A DNA stretch of 20,589 nucleotides. It comes from an uncultured Acetatifactor sp. Its GTDB lineage: Bacteria; Bacillota; Clostridia; Lachnospirales; Lachnospiraceae. The stretch lies in assembly GCA_934394515.1 (NCBI GenBank), contig CAKRRU010000035.1, positions 1-20,589 on the forward strand, in the 5' to 3' direction. Position numbers and translations under genes: made by a program. This document shows positions 1 to 7,713 of the stretch, piece by piece. How positions within the stretch are numbered: the first letter of the stretch is position 1; the number at the start of each line of letters is the position of its first letter. The notes beneath the pieces were generated by a model. It saw only the letters and a program-made list of their open reading frames with translations, was not told the DNA's origin and did no database searches.

Positions 1-1001
1 ATTATAGAGGAACCGGCATGTCCGTAATGGAGATGAGCCATCGATCTAAAGCCTATGATACGATCATTAAGGAAGCAGAAGCTGATCTCAGAGAGCTTAT
101 GAATATTCCTGACAATTACAAAGTATTGTTTTTACAGGGCGGTGCGAGTCAGCAGTTTGCAATGATCCCCATGAACCTGATGAAGAACCGCGTGGCTGAT
201 TACATCGTAACCGGTCAGTGGGCGAAAAAAGCATATCAGGAAGCTTCCCTTTACGGTAAAGCAAACAAGATTGCTTCTTCCGAGGATAAGACTTTCTCCT
301 ATATCCCTGATTGTTCCGATCTGCCGATCAGTGAAGATGCAGACTATGTATACATATGTGAGAACAACACCATCTACGGTACAAAATTTAAGACCCTGCC
401 CAATACCAAGGGTAAGCCTCTGGTAGCAGATGTATCCAGCTGCTTTTTGTCCGAGCCGGTAGATGTGACCAAATACGGTGTCATCTACGGTGGCGTACAG
501 AAAAATATCGGACCCGCAGGTGTCGTGATCGTGATCATCAGAGAAGACCTGATCACAGAGGATGTGCTTCCCGGTACACCGACCATGCTTCGTTACAAGA
601 CCCATGCGGATGCAGATTCCCTGTATAATACTCCGCCCGCATATGGCATCTATATCTGCGGTAAAGTATTCAAATGGCTGAAGAAGATGGGCGGTCTGGA
701 AGTGATGAAGGAGCGCAATGAGAAAAAGGCGAAGATCCTGTATGATTATCTGGATGAGAGCAAGCTGTTCAAGGGTACAGTCCGCAAGGAAGACAGATCC
801 TTAATGAACGTTCCTTTCGTCACCGGCAGCGAAGAACTGGATGCCAAATTCGTCAAAGAAGCAAAAGAAGCCGGCTTTGAAAACCTGAAAGGACACAGAA
901 CCGTGGGCGGCATGAGAGCAAGTATCTACAACGCAATGCCTGTCGAGGGTGTAGAGAAGCTGGTAGAGTTCATGAAGAAATTTGAGGCTGAAAACCTGTA
1001 A
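1..1001 (+). CDS. serC: Phosphoserine aminotransferase, 5' end outside window
   Basis: Partial gene, reading frame open from base 3; the first ATG in the window (18) is internal. The residues before it (YRGTG) continue into MSVMEMSHRSK, which matches the conserved N-terminal region of SerC, so about 30 residues lie upstream. SerC is a PLP-dependent class V aminotransferase that converts 3-phosphohydroxypyruvate and glutamate to phosphoserine and 2-oxoglutarate in the cytoplasm. Visible marks are the GGASQQF phosphate/PLP loop, the W-A-K-K-A segment, and the PLP-lysine motif GGVQKNIGPAG (Lys codon 501-503). The C-terminal GHRTVGGMRASIYNAMP binds the substrate phosphate. It is followed after 13 nt by serA, with the serA ribosome binding site starting in the serC stop codon, so the two are one operon that supplies the first two steps of serine synthesis. 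The identification is firm. Confidence 0.96.
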   Translation, partial: YRGTGMSVMEMSHRSKAYDTIIKEAEADLRELMNIPDNYKVLFLQGGASQQFAMIPMNLMKNRVADYIVTGQWAKKAYQEASLYGKANKIASSEDKTFSYIPDCSDLPISEDADYVYICENNTIYGTKFKTLPNTKGKPLVADVSSCFLSEPVDVTKYGVIYGGVQKNIGPAGVVIVIIREDLITEDVLPGTPTMLRYKTHADADSLYNTPPAYGIYICGKVFKWLKKMGGLEVMKERNEKKAKILYDYLDESKLFKGTVRKEDRSLMNVPFVTGSEELDAKFVKEAKEAGFENLKGHRTVGGMRASIYNAMPVEGVEKLVEFMKKFEAENL

Positions 1002-1014
1002 GGAGGAAACAAAC

Positions 1015-2178
1015 ATGTTTCAGATCAATTGCCTGAATCCCATTTCCAAAGTGGGTCTGGATCGTCTGACAGCAGACTATAAAGTAATAGAAAATATCAA
1101 TGACGCAGAGGGCGTTCTGGTCCGCAGTGCTTCCATGCATGAGATGGAACTGCCGGATAACCTGTTGGCAGTGGCAAGAGCCGGTGCCGGTGTAAACAAC
1201 ATCCCTCTGGACAAATGTGCCGAAAAAGGTATTGTTGTATTCAATACGCCCGGCGCCAATGCCAATGGCGTAAAAGAGCTGGTGATTGCAGGTATGCTTC
1301 TGGCAGCCCGTGATGTGGTAGGCGGTATCGAATGGGTCAAAGCTTCCAGGGATAACGCAGATATTGCCAAAGCGGCAGAAAAAGAAAAGAAGAAATTCGC
1401 CGGTACCGAGGTGATGGGCAAAAAGCTGGGTGTCATCGGACTGGGCGCAATCGGTGTTAAGGTAGCCAACACCGCTGTCAGCCTTGGTATGGATGTCTAC
1501 GGATATGATCCTTATGTATCTGTCAATGCAGCATGGAACTTAAGCCGTTCTGTAAAGCATGTGATCGATGTGGATGAGATCTATGCAAATTGTGATTATA
1601 TTACCATCCATGTGCCCCTGCTGGATTCTACAAAGGGAATGATCAACAAAGAAGCCATCGCCAAGATGAAAGACGGCGTGATTTTACTAAACTTTGCCAG
1701 AGATCTGCTTGCAAATGAGAGTGATGTGCTCGGAGGCTTAAAGAGTGGTAAAGTGGCACGCTACGTGTCCGATTTCCCGAATCCGACCACAGCAGGACAA
1801 CCCGGCTGTATCGTTATCCCTCATCTGGGAGCAAGTACCGAGGAGTCCGAGGATAACTGTGCAAAGATGGCAGTGGAAGAGATGATGGATTATCTGGAGA
1901 ACGGCAATATCCGCAACAGTGTGAACTATCCTGCATGTGACATGGGTGTCTGCAGCCAGGCCGGCAGAATTGCAATTTTCCATAAGAATATTGCCAACAT
2001 GTTGACGCAGTTTACGGCAGTCATCGGTGAGAAGGGTATCAATATCTCCAATATGACCAACAAATCCCGCGGAGAGGTGGCATACACGATGCTGGATATC
2101 GAAGATGCAGCGACACCGGAACTGATAGTGTCTTTGCAGAAGATCGACGGGGTCTTCCGTGTACGTGTGGTGAAATAG
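1015..2178 (+). CDS. serA: D-3-phosphoglycerate dehydrogenase with C-terminal ACT domain
   Basis: 387 aa. Oxidises 3-phosphoglycerate to 3-phosphohydroxypyruvate with NAD+, the step before SerC. The start is ATG 1015, 8 nt after an AGGAGG site at 1001-1006; an upstream in-frame start at 982 lies inside serC and has no ribosome binding site. The NAD-binding motif GLGAIG is at residues 142-147. The substrate/catalytic Arg is R229 (NFARD) and the catalytic His is H270 in IPHLGAST. The usual Asp/Glu region is represented by YVSDFPNP. Residues about 315-387 form one ACT domain (RIAIFHKNIANMLTQ...INISNMTNKS), which in this family often binds serine as feedback inhibitor. The protein lacks the intervening domain of long SerA forms, so it is the short ACT-bearing type common in Clostridia. 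In this window serA follows serC, the reverse of the pathway order. Confidence 0.96.
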   Translation: MFQINCLNPISKVGLDRLTADYKVIENINDAEGVLVRSASMHEMELPDNLLAVARAGAGVNNIPLDKCAEKGIVVFNTPGANANGVKELVIAGMLLAARDVVGGIEWVKASRDNADIAKAAEKEKKKFAGTEVMGKKLGVIGLGAIGVKVANTAVSLGMDVYGYDPYVSVNAAWNLSRSVKHVIDVDEIYANCDYITIHVPLLDSTKGMINKEAIAKMKDGVILLNFARDLLANESDVLGGLKSGKVARYVSDFPNPTTAGQPGCIVIPHLGASTEESEDNCAKMAVEEMMDYLENGNIRNSVNYPACDMGVCSQAGRIAIFHKNIANMLTQFTAVIGEKGINISNMTNKSRGEVAYTMLDIEDAATPELIVSLQKIDGVFRVRVVK

Positions 2179-2192
2179 AAATATACGTTTTG

Positions 2193-2221
2193 AAAAGGGA
2201 GCAGGGAGACCTGCTCCTTTT
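2193..2221 (+). terminator. Rho-independent terminator after serCA
   Basis: Stem GGAGCAGG (2198-2205), loop GAGA, complement CCTGCTCC (2210-2217), then TTTT; an A-run precedes the stem and extends pairing by about four A-T pairs past a bulged G. It lies 15-20 nt after the serA stop and closes the serine operon. Confidence 0.9.
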
Positions 2222-2373
2222 ATATTTCTGGGAATACAGATACAATGGTACATGCGCAATATACAATAACAACAGTGCCGGAGAAAATTGTTTTGCGCCC
2301 GGACAGTTATACAAAATGACGGTAAAACATACGTAAAATGCCAGAAAAAGGAAGATTTTTTTGCCGCAAACCG

Positions 2374-2402
2374 TTGAATCATAATAGGGAATCTGCTATA
2401 CT
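2374..2402 (+). promoter_or_regulatory. Sigma-A promoter with extended -10 for the PHP gene
   Basis: -35 TTGAAT (2374-2379), 17-nt spacer, -10 TATACT (2397-2402), with TG at 2394-2395 giving an extended -10. Predicted transcription start is near 2408. This rules out the TTG at 2403 as a translation start and supports ATG 2451. The rest of 2222-2373 shows no gene; it holds a loose GCGCAA/TTGCGC inverted repeat with no clear role. Confidence 0.8.
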
Positions 2403-2450
2403 TTGCATGGACAAAAGAATGGGAAATACAGAGAAAGAAGGGACAAAAGG

Positions 2451-3224
2451 ATGAGATTTGATATGCATTGTCATACAAAAGAAGGCTCCATGGACGGAAA
2501 GGTCCCTATCGAAGAATTTATCGGTGAACTGATCCGCAAAGGATTCGACGGAATGCTGGTCAGCGACCATAATTCTTACAACGGTTATCGCACATGGAAA
2601 CGTGAGATCAAAGGGAATAAGTACAAAGATTTTGTAGTACTGAAGGGAATTGAATACGATACCATCGATGCCGGACACATTCTTGTCATTATGCCGGAGA
2701 CAGTAAAACTGAAAATTCTTGAACTCAGAGGTCTGCCGGTACAGATTTTGATCGACATTGTACACAAACACGGAGGTATCTTAGGACCGGCGCATCCCTG
2801 TGGCGAAAAGTATCTGAGTTTTACCAATACGTTGAAAAAACGAAATCAGATGGCAGTGATGAGCCAGTTTGATTTTCTGGAAGGATTCAATGCCTGTGAG
2901 CCGCCGGAGAGCAACCACTGTGCCGGAGTTCTGGCGGAGATGTATGACAAACCGACATTCGGTGGAAGCGATGCACATAAATTAGACTGTATCGGTATGG
3001 CATATACGGATATCCATAAGAAAATACACTGCGAATCGGACCTCATCCGTGCAGTGAAATCCGGAGAGGAAATTACCTGCGGAGGAGCTTATTACCGGGG
3101 GACGACCAAAGAAAAAATCGGAAAGGCAAACAATATTCTGGTGCAATCATTCTGGTTCTATAACAGACTGGGCAGCATGTACCGTCATCATAAGAGAAAA
3201 ATGGAAATGCATAAACTGGTATAG
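2451..3224 (+). CDS. PHP-domain metal-dependent phosphoesterase
   Basis: 257 aa, cytoplasmic. The protein carries the full set of PHP motifs: HxH at residues 6-8 (MHCHT), SDHN around D39-H40, the metal-bridging E68 in GIEYD, H115 in AHPCG, and GGSDAH at 171-176 (D174, H176). These residues bind two or three metal ions in stand-alone PHP phosphoesterases, the family that includes the nucleoside 3',5'-bisphosphate phosphatase YciV/RnaAM and histidinol phosphatase. The substrate cannot be read here. Length and motif spacing fit the stand-alone PHP group, not the PolC or DnaE PHP domain. The C-terminal 30 residues are basic and aromatic (NRLGSMYRHHKRK) and could contact nucleic acid; this is inference. 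ATG 2451 has AGAAGGG 8 nt upstream. The gene has its own promoter and terminator and stands alone between two operons. Confidence 0.87.
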   Translation: MRFDMHCHTKEGSMDGKVPIEEFIGELIRKGFDGMLVSDHNSYNGYRTWKREIKGNKYKDFVVLKGIEYDTIDAGHILVIMPETVKLKILELRGLPVQILIDIVHKHGGILGPAHPCGEKYLSFTNTLKKRNQMAVMSQFDFLEGFNACEPPESNHCAGVLAEMYDKPTFGGSDAHKLDCIGMAYTDIHKKIHCESDLIRAVKSGEEITCGGAYYRGTTKEKIGKANNILVQSFWFYNRLGSMYRHHKRKMEMHKLV

Positions 3225-3247
3225 GACGTTTGCCCTATACCTTTTTT
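3218..3247 (+). terminator. Rho-independent terminator overlapping the PHP stop codon
   Basis: GGTATAGG (3218-3225), 8-nt loop, CCTATACC (3234-3241), then TTTTTT (3242-3247). The stop codon TAG (3222-3224) lies inside the left arm, so a ribosome at the stop would cover the stem. Confidence 0.88.
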
Positions 3248-3285
3248 GATAAAAAACTGTAAAAATTGTAATATAAGTTCATAAA

Positions 3286-3322
3286 ATCTTAAGATGCTTT
3301 TATAGTGGGAATAGGGTATAAT
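3286..3322 (+). promoter_or_regulatory. Promoter of the six-gene transport operon with palindrome at -35
   Basis: A consensus -10 TATAAT is at 3317-3322. No good -35 exists at 17 nt (ATGCTT at 3294-3299), which suggests activator dependence. The perfect 10-bp palindrome ATCTTAAGAT (3286-3295) sits just upstream and touches the -35 position, flanked by AAA and TTTT so that AT-rich symmetry continues outwards. It is the natural candidate for a regulator site. The -10 is clear; the operator role is inference. Confidence 0.6.
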
Positions 3323-3342
3323 GAGCCTAGATGAAAATGAAA

Positions 3343-3402
3343 TATCTTTCAAAGATAAGAAGCAGCCGGATCTGTCTGAAAAAAAGTGTTTTCCGATTGC
3401 TT
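3343..3402 (+). other. Structured 5' leader of the SBP1 operon
   Basis: The roughly 100-nt untranslated leader holds TATCTTT-C-AAAGATA (3343-3357), a perfect 7-bp inverted repeat with a one-base centre. A second weaker fold pairs AAGCA (3360-3364) with TGCTT (3398-3402), CGG with CCG, and an A-run with a T-run, ending in TTTTAG. The second could act as a weak attenuator or as an mRNA 5' stabiliser. No known riboswitch motif was recognised. Confidence 0.35.
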
Positions 3403-3428
3403 TTAGTAAGAAAAGAGGAGAGGAATAA

Positions 3429-5732
3429 ATGAAAAATCTTTATCAGATCAAAAGGGCGACTGCGGTCACACTGGCTGCGATCATGACAATGTCTCTGGCA
3501 GCCTGCGGCAGGCAGGACAGCGGAAGCAGTCAGCAGGGAGGTCAGACAGCAGCAAAGGAATATGTCTATGTTCCTGAATATCTGGAACTTGATAGTGATA
3601 CGAATTCCAATTACAATAACCTGACCGTGCAGGGAGATAAGCTCTACTATATAAATAATCAGTGGGATGAGGAAAGCGGTGAAAACAAGATAAGCTTAGG
3701 TGCCTATTCTCTGACAGACGGCAGCAGGGAAGATCTGCCGATTGCAATCGACGGTACAAACGGTGGCTTGAATTCCATGCAGGTAGATGCCGACGGCAAT
3801 ATTTATACTGTGGAATATCAGTGGAATGCCACGGAAGGTGATGATGCATATTCCGAACAGCAGACTGTGCTTCGTAAGTATGATGCTTCCGGAGCAAAGA
3901 TCGCAGAACAGGACATTACCGATATCATGCAGCAGGATGAGGAAAACTCTTATGTCAGCAGTATGTGCATTGACGGTCAGGGCAGATTCTATATCAGCTC
4001 TAATACGCTGATCCGGTTGTTTGACAGTGAAGGTCAGTTCCAGGGCGCAGTGCAGACGGACAGCGAGTGGATCCAGAGCATCGGAACCGCGAAAGACGGT
4101 AAAGTGTATTTCTCCTATTACGACAATTCCGGCAACAACAAATTAGCGGAAATTGACTTTGAAGGCAAAAATGTAGGCCAGACTTATGATAATTTTCCCA
4201 ACGGCAACGGTAACAGCAATCTGGCACCGGGTGTAGATGGAGACCTGTTGGTAAATACGAGCACCACATTGTATGAGTACAGCCTGGCTGACCAGAAGAT
4301 GATCGAAGTGCTGAACTGGCTGGACTGCGATATCAACGGTAATTATGTAAATTACGCAGGTCTTACAAGTGATGGTAAGGTGCTGGCAGTGATCAATGAC
4401 TGGAACACCGGTGAAACGGATATCGTGAAGCTGACAAAGACCAAGGCCAGCGAAGTGGCACAGAAGACCCAGGTGACCATCGGTACACTGTATACTTCCC
4501 AGGCACTGCAGACAGCAGCCGTTGCATTTAACAAACAGAGCAACGAGTATCATGTAAATATCAAGACCTATATTGATGAGAATAACTGGACAGAAAATTC
4601 CTGGTCTGATGGCATCACCGCCATGAATAACGATATTACCTCCGGTTCCGGTCCGGATATCCTGGATCTGTCCAATCTGGATGTGAAGTCTCTGGCAAGC
4701 AAGGGCGTATTTGAAGATATGACTCCTTATCTGGAGAAGAGCAGTGTATTGAATAAAGATGATTTCTTTGAGAACATCATCAACAGCTATACAATGGACG
4801 GTAAACTGATAGGTGTTCCCAAATCCTTCTCTCTGAGCACTATCGTAGGTAAGACCGCCGATGTAGGAGAGAAAAAGGGCTGGACGGTAGATGATATCAT
4901 GGAATATTCCGCTGCCCACGAGGGAGTTTCTCTGTTCGACGGAATGACCAAGAGCAGTATGCTGTATATGCTGCTTGCATATGATCTGGACAGCTACATT
5001 GACTGGGAGAGTGGTAAGTGCAGTTTTGATTCGGAAGATTTCGCAAAAGTACTGGAATTTGTAAATAGCTTCCCTGAGGAATATGACTGGCAGAATGATG
5101 ACAGATCTACTCCTGCCAAGATCCAGTCCGGTGATGTACTGTTGAACATGACAGGAATCTATCAGCTGGAGAGTATCCAGGAACAGGAAGCTATCTTCGG
5201 AGAGCCGGTAACCTATATCGGTTATCCTACCTCTAATGGCGGCAGCGGAACTTATATGCAGGTAAGTGAACTGTATGCGATCTCTGCAAAATCCTCCAAC
5301 AAGGACGGCGCATGGGCATTTATCGAGGATTATCTGAGCCAGCCGACCAGCGATATGTTCTCCTATGGTCTTCCGGCCAGCAAGTCCGCACTGGACGCAG
5401 CTGTGGAGAAGGCGACCAATGTGACTTATATGACAGACGAAGACGGCAATCAGATCCTGGATGAAAATGGCAACCCGATTCCGGAAAACGGTACTTCTTC
5501 CGTAGGCTATGGCGACTGGGAGTATACCTACCACACTCCTACCGAGGAAGAAATCGCAACTTTGAAGGAGTTGATCAGCGTGGCAGAGCCTGCAAGTACT
5601 TCCAGCAATGATGAAATCACGAATATCATTACGGAAGAGGCCGAAGGCTTCTTCAAGGGACAGAAGTCAGCGGCAGACGTGGCAAACGTCATCCAGAGCC
5701 GTGTACAGGTCTATGTGAACGAAAACAGATAA
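3429..5732 (+). CDS. Propeller-fused solute-binding lipoprotein SBP1 of CUT1 ABC transporter
   Basis: 767 aa. The signal peptide ends in lipobox LAAC with lipidated C26, so the protein is anchored on the outer face of the membrane. Residues about 45-340 contain six propeller-blade-like turns of the form (D/G)G-x-hydrophobic-Y (near 70, 122, 184, 223, 270 and 315), about 40-60 residues apart. From about 345 the sequence is a family-1 extracellular solute-binding domain (VTIGTLYTSQALQTAAVAFNKQS..., GSGPDILDLSN..., KLIGVPKSFSLSTIVGK..., KDGAWAFIEDYL). Such domains deliver sugars or glycans to a permease pair. With about 400 residues before the binding domain it is nearly twice the size of a normal MalE-type protein. 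It is the first gene of the operon, with a strong GAGGAG site. It is a paralogue of SBP2 at the other end; both finish in IQSRVQVYVNENR. Ligand unknown. Confidence 0.9.
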   Translation: MKNLYQIKRATAVTLAAIMTMSLAACGRQDSGSSQQGGQTAAKEYVYVPEYLELDSDTNSNYNNLTVQGDKLYYINNQWDEESGENKISLGAYSLTDGSREDLPIAIDGTNGGLNSMQVDADGNIYTVEYQWNATEGDDAYSEQQTVLRKYDASGAKIAEQDITDIMQQDEENSYVSSMCIDGQGRFYISSNTLIRLFDSEGQFQGAVQTDSEWIQSIGTAKDGKVYFSYYDNSGNNKLAEIDFEGKNVGQTYDNFPNGNGNSNLAPGVDGDLLVNTSTTLYEYSLADQKMIEVLNWLDCDINGNYVNYAGLTSDGKVLAVINDWNTGETDIVKLTKTKASEVAQKTQVTIGTLYTSQALQTAAVAFNKQSNEYHVNIKTYIDENNWTENSWSDGITAMNNDITSGSGPDILDLSNLDVKSLASKGVFEDMTPYLEKSSVLNKDDFFENIINSYTMDGKLIGVPKSFSLSTIVGKTADVGEKKGWTVDDIMEYSAAHEGVSLFDGMTKSSMLYMLLAYDLDSYIDWESGKCSFDSEDFAKVLEFVNSFPEEYDWQNDDRSTPAKIQSGDVLLNMTGIYQLESIQEQEAIFGEPVTYIGYPTSNGGSGTYMQVSELYAISAKSSNKDGAWAFIEDYLSQPTSDMFSYGLPASKSALDAAVEKATNVTYMTDEDGNQILDENGNPIPENGTSSVGYGDWEYTYHTPTEEEIATLKELISVAEPASTSSNDEITNIITEEAEGFFKGQKSAADVANVIQSRVQVYVNENR

Positions 5733-5769
5733 AACTAGTAACAAAGGTAGTAAAGGAAGGCTTAGAATC

Positions 5770-6684
5770 GTGATGAAGCACCATGTGGATCATAAGCAGA
5801 AACAGCATCACAAAATTGACAAGAGAATGCAGAAATTAAAAAGAAGCTCGGGGCTTTTTATAGCCCCTAGCTTTCTTGGGGTTCTTGCGTTCTTTTTGCT
5901 TCCTTTTATGGTGGTAATCTTTTATTCGCTGGTGGATAATCCTATCAGCATGAATTTTGTATTTTTGGACAATTTTAAAAATGTGATCCAAAATGCCGCA
6001 TTCCGTACGGCGGTACATAATACGGTAGTGTTTTCGGCAATTGCGGTTCCGTTAGCGGTAGTCCTTTCCCTGCTTCTGGCAGTGGTACTGGAATCGAAGC
6101 TGCCGTTTCGAAGCCAGTTCCGTACCTTTTTCTTAAGCCCCATGATGGTGCCGGTGGCATCCATCGTACTGATCTGGCAGGTACTGTTCCATTACAACGG
6201 TGCAGTCAATGACCTGCTGGGAGTCTTCGGAGTGGAGAAAATCGACTGGCTGAAGTCAAGTTATTCGATCATCGTAATTGTAATTTTGTTTTTGTGGAAA
6301 AATCTCGGATATAATATGATCCTGTTCATGGCGGCACTTGCAAGCATTCCGAAGGATCTGCTGGAAGTGGCGCGACTGGAAAACGCGACAGGCTTACAGA
6401 CATTTTTCTATATTAAGATCCGGTATTTGTCCTCAACCTTTTTATTTGTGACGATTATGTCCCTGATCAGTTCTTTTAAGATCTTCCGCGAGATTTATCT
6501 GTTAACCACGGATTATCCGTACGATTCGATTTATATGCTGCAGCATTTCATGAACAATAAGTTCAAGAGTCTGGATTACCAGACATTGTCCGCTGCGGCA
6601 ATATTGATGTCACTGGTAATGATCGTGATCATCGGACTGTTATTTGCGGTGGAGAATCATTTCGGAAAGGATGTGGAAGGCTGA
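5770..6684 (+). CDS. ABC transporter permease, MalF/UgpA-like, CUT1
   Basis: 304 aa, six predicted helices (first at about 27-50; others near 80-105, 120-142, 166-188, 225-245 and 270-295). A His/Lys-rich cytoplasmic N-terminus precedes them. The cytoplasmic EAA loop that docks on the ATPase is at 198-220 but is degenerate: EVARLENATGLQTFFYIKI has Glu where most CUT1 permeases have the Asp-Gly pair (EAAxxDGA). It probably pairs with the next gene to form the channel fed by SBP1 and/or SBP2. The start is uncertain: GTG 5770 is 9 nt after AAAGGAAGG, and ATG 5773 is the next codon. The gap from SBP1 is 37 nt and the stop overlaps the next start by one base (TGATG), so expression is coupled. Confidence 0.92.
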   Translation: MMKHHVDHKQKQHHKIDKRMQKLKRSSGLFIAPSFLGVLAFFLLPFMVVIFYSLVDNPISMNFVFLDNFKNVIQNAAFRTAVHNTVVFSAIAVPLAVVLSLLLAVVLESKLPFRSQFRTFFLSPMMVPVASIVLIWQVLFHYNGAVNDLLGVFGVEKIDWLKSSYSIIVIVILFLWKNLGYNMILFMAALASIPKDLLEVARLENATGLQTFFYIKIRYLSSTFLFVTIMSLISSFKIFREIYLLTTDYPYDSIYMLQHFMNNKFKSLDYQTLSAAAILMSLVMIVIIGLLFAVENHFGKDVEG

Positions 6685-7661
6685 TGGAGCATAACAACAT
6701 GGATACCCCGGCAAAAATCCCATCCCGAAGCCCTGTGACAAAAGAAATGAAACGGATCCGGGGGTATAAGCGCAGAAAAAAGGTATTTGAGAATATCCGC
6801 ATCAGTATCGCGACAGTGATCGCTGCATTTTTTGCTATCCTGTTTCTGATGCCGATCGTACTGACGATTACAAATTCCTTCATGTCCTCTTCGGAGATAT
6901 CGGCGAATTACGGATCTGTGTTTGCCACAACGGAGAAGGGCGGTAAGGTCTATATCTCGGAAAAAGTGAATTTGAAGTTTATTCCGGATATTGTATCTTT
7001 CAGTCAGTATTCGACCGTGCTTTTGAAAAGTCCGGAATATCTGCTGAAGTTCTGGAATTCCGCGATACTGGTAGGACCGATCGTGTTCTTCCAGCTGTTG
7101 GTGGCGTCGCTGGCGTCTTACGGATTTGCCAGATATACGGGGAAACTAAGGTCGATCATATTTTTCTCCTATGTCATATTAATGCTGATGCCATATCAGG
7201 TAACGCTGGTACCGAACTATCTGGTGGCGGAGTGGCTGAATATATTAAATAGCTATTGGGCGATCTGGCTGCCCGGAATCTTTTCTCCTTTTGCAGTGTA
7301 TCTGCTGACGAAGTTCATGAAGAGGATTCCTGTAGGTGTCATGGAAGCGGCACAGATCGACGGCGCCGGAGAATGGCAGATCTACAGGCTGATCTGTATG
7401 CCCTTATGTAAAGGAGCGCTGTGTTCCGCAGCAATTCTGGTATTTATCGATTACTGGAATATGGTAGAGCAGCCGCTGATCTTATTATCCGATGCGGAGA
7501 TGCATCCGTTGTCCGTATTCTTAAGTAAGATCAATTCCGGAGAGATCGGTCTGGCATTTGCAGTGGCTACGATCTATATGGTACCGAGCCTGTTGGTATT
7601 TCTCTACGGAGAAGAATATCTGGTAGACGGTATTACCTACCAGGGCGGTGTCAAGGGATAA
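6684..7661 (+). CDS. ABC transporter permease, MalG/UgpE-like, CUT1
   Basis: 325 aa with six predicted helices and a canonical EAA loop at 218-240 (GVMEAAQIDGAGEWQIYRLICMPL), the contact point for an MsmK/UgpC-type ATPase. Between helix 1 and helix 2 lies an external insert of about 65 residues (KGGKVYISEKVNLKFIPDIV), a region often enlarged in MalG-type partners. Translation starts at ATG 6684, overlapping the stop of the MalF-like gene, which implies equal amounts of the two subunits. No ATPase gene follows, so the energy subunit must come from elsewhere. Confidence 0.93.
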   Translation: MEHNNMDTPAKIPSRSPVTKEMKRIRGYKRRKKVFENIRISIATVIAAFFAILFLMPIVLTITNSFMSSSEISANYGSVFATTEKGGKVYISEKVNLKFIPDIVSFSQYSTVLLKSPEYLLKFWNSAILVGPIVFFQLLVASLASYGFARYTGKLRSIIFFSYVILMLMPYQVTLVPNYLVAEWLNILNSYWAIWLPGIFSPFAVYLLTKFMKRIPVGVMEAAQIDGAGEWQIYRLICMPLCKGALCSAAILVFIDYWNMVEQPLILLSDAEMHPLSVFLSKINSGEIGLAFAVATIYMVPSLLVFLYGEEYLVDGITYQGGVKG

Positions 7662-7713
7662 GACAGAATCAGAAAACACAGAGAGAAAGTTATGTGGATA
7701 GAGGAGAGCGAAA

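Noticed and set aside
2403..2450. Upstream TTG start for the PHP gene
   Set aside because: It lies next to the -10 box, upstream of the predicted transcription start, and the residues it adds precede the conserved N-terminal MHCH motif.
1738..2478. 246-residue minus-strand frame over the serA 3' end
   Set aside because: Antisense to serA and the terminator; composition is that of a shadow frame and no start signal is present.
4143..5534. 463-residue open frame on the minus strand inside SBP1
   Set aside because: It is fully antisense to a clear lipoprotein gene, has no ribosome binding site or promoter, and its product is Cys/His/Ile-rich with no family motif.
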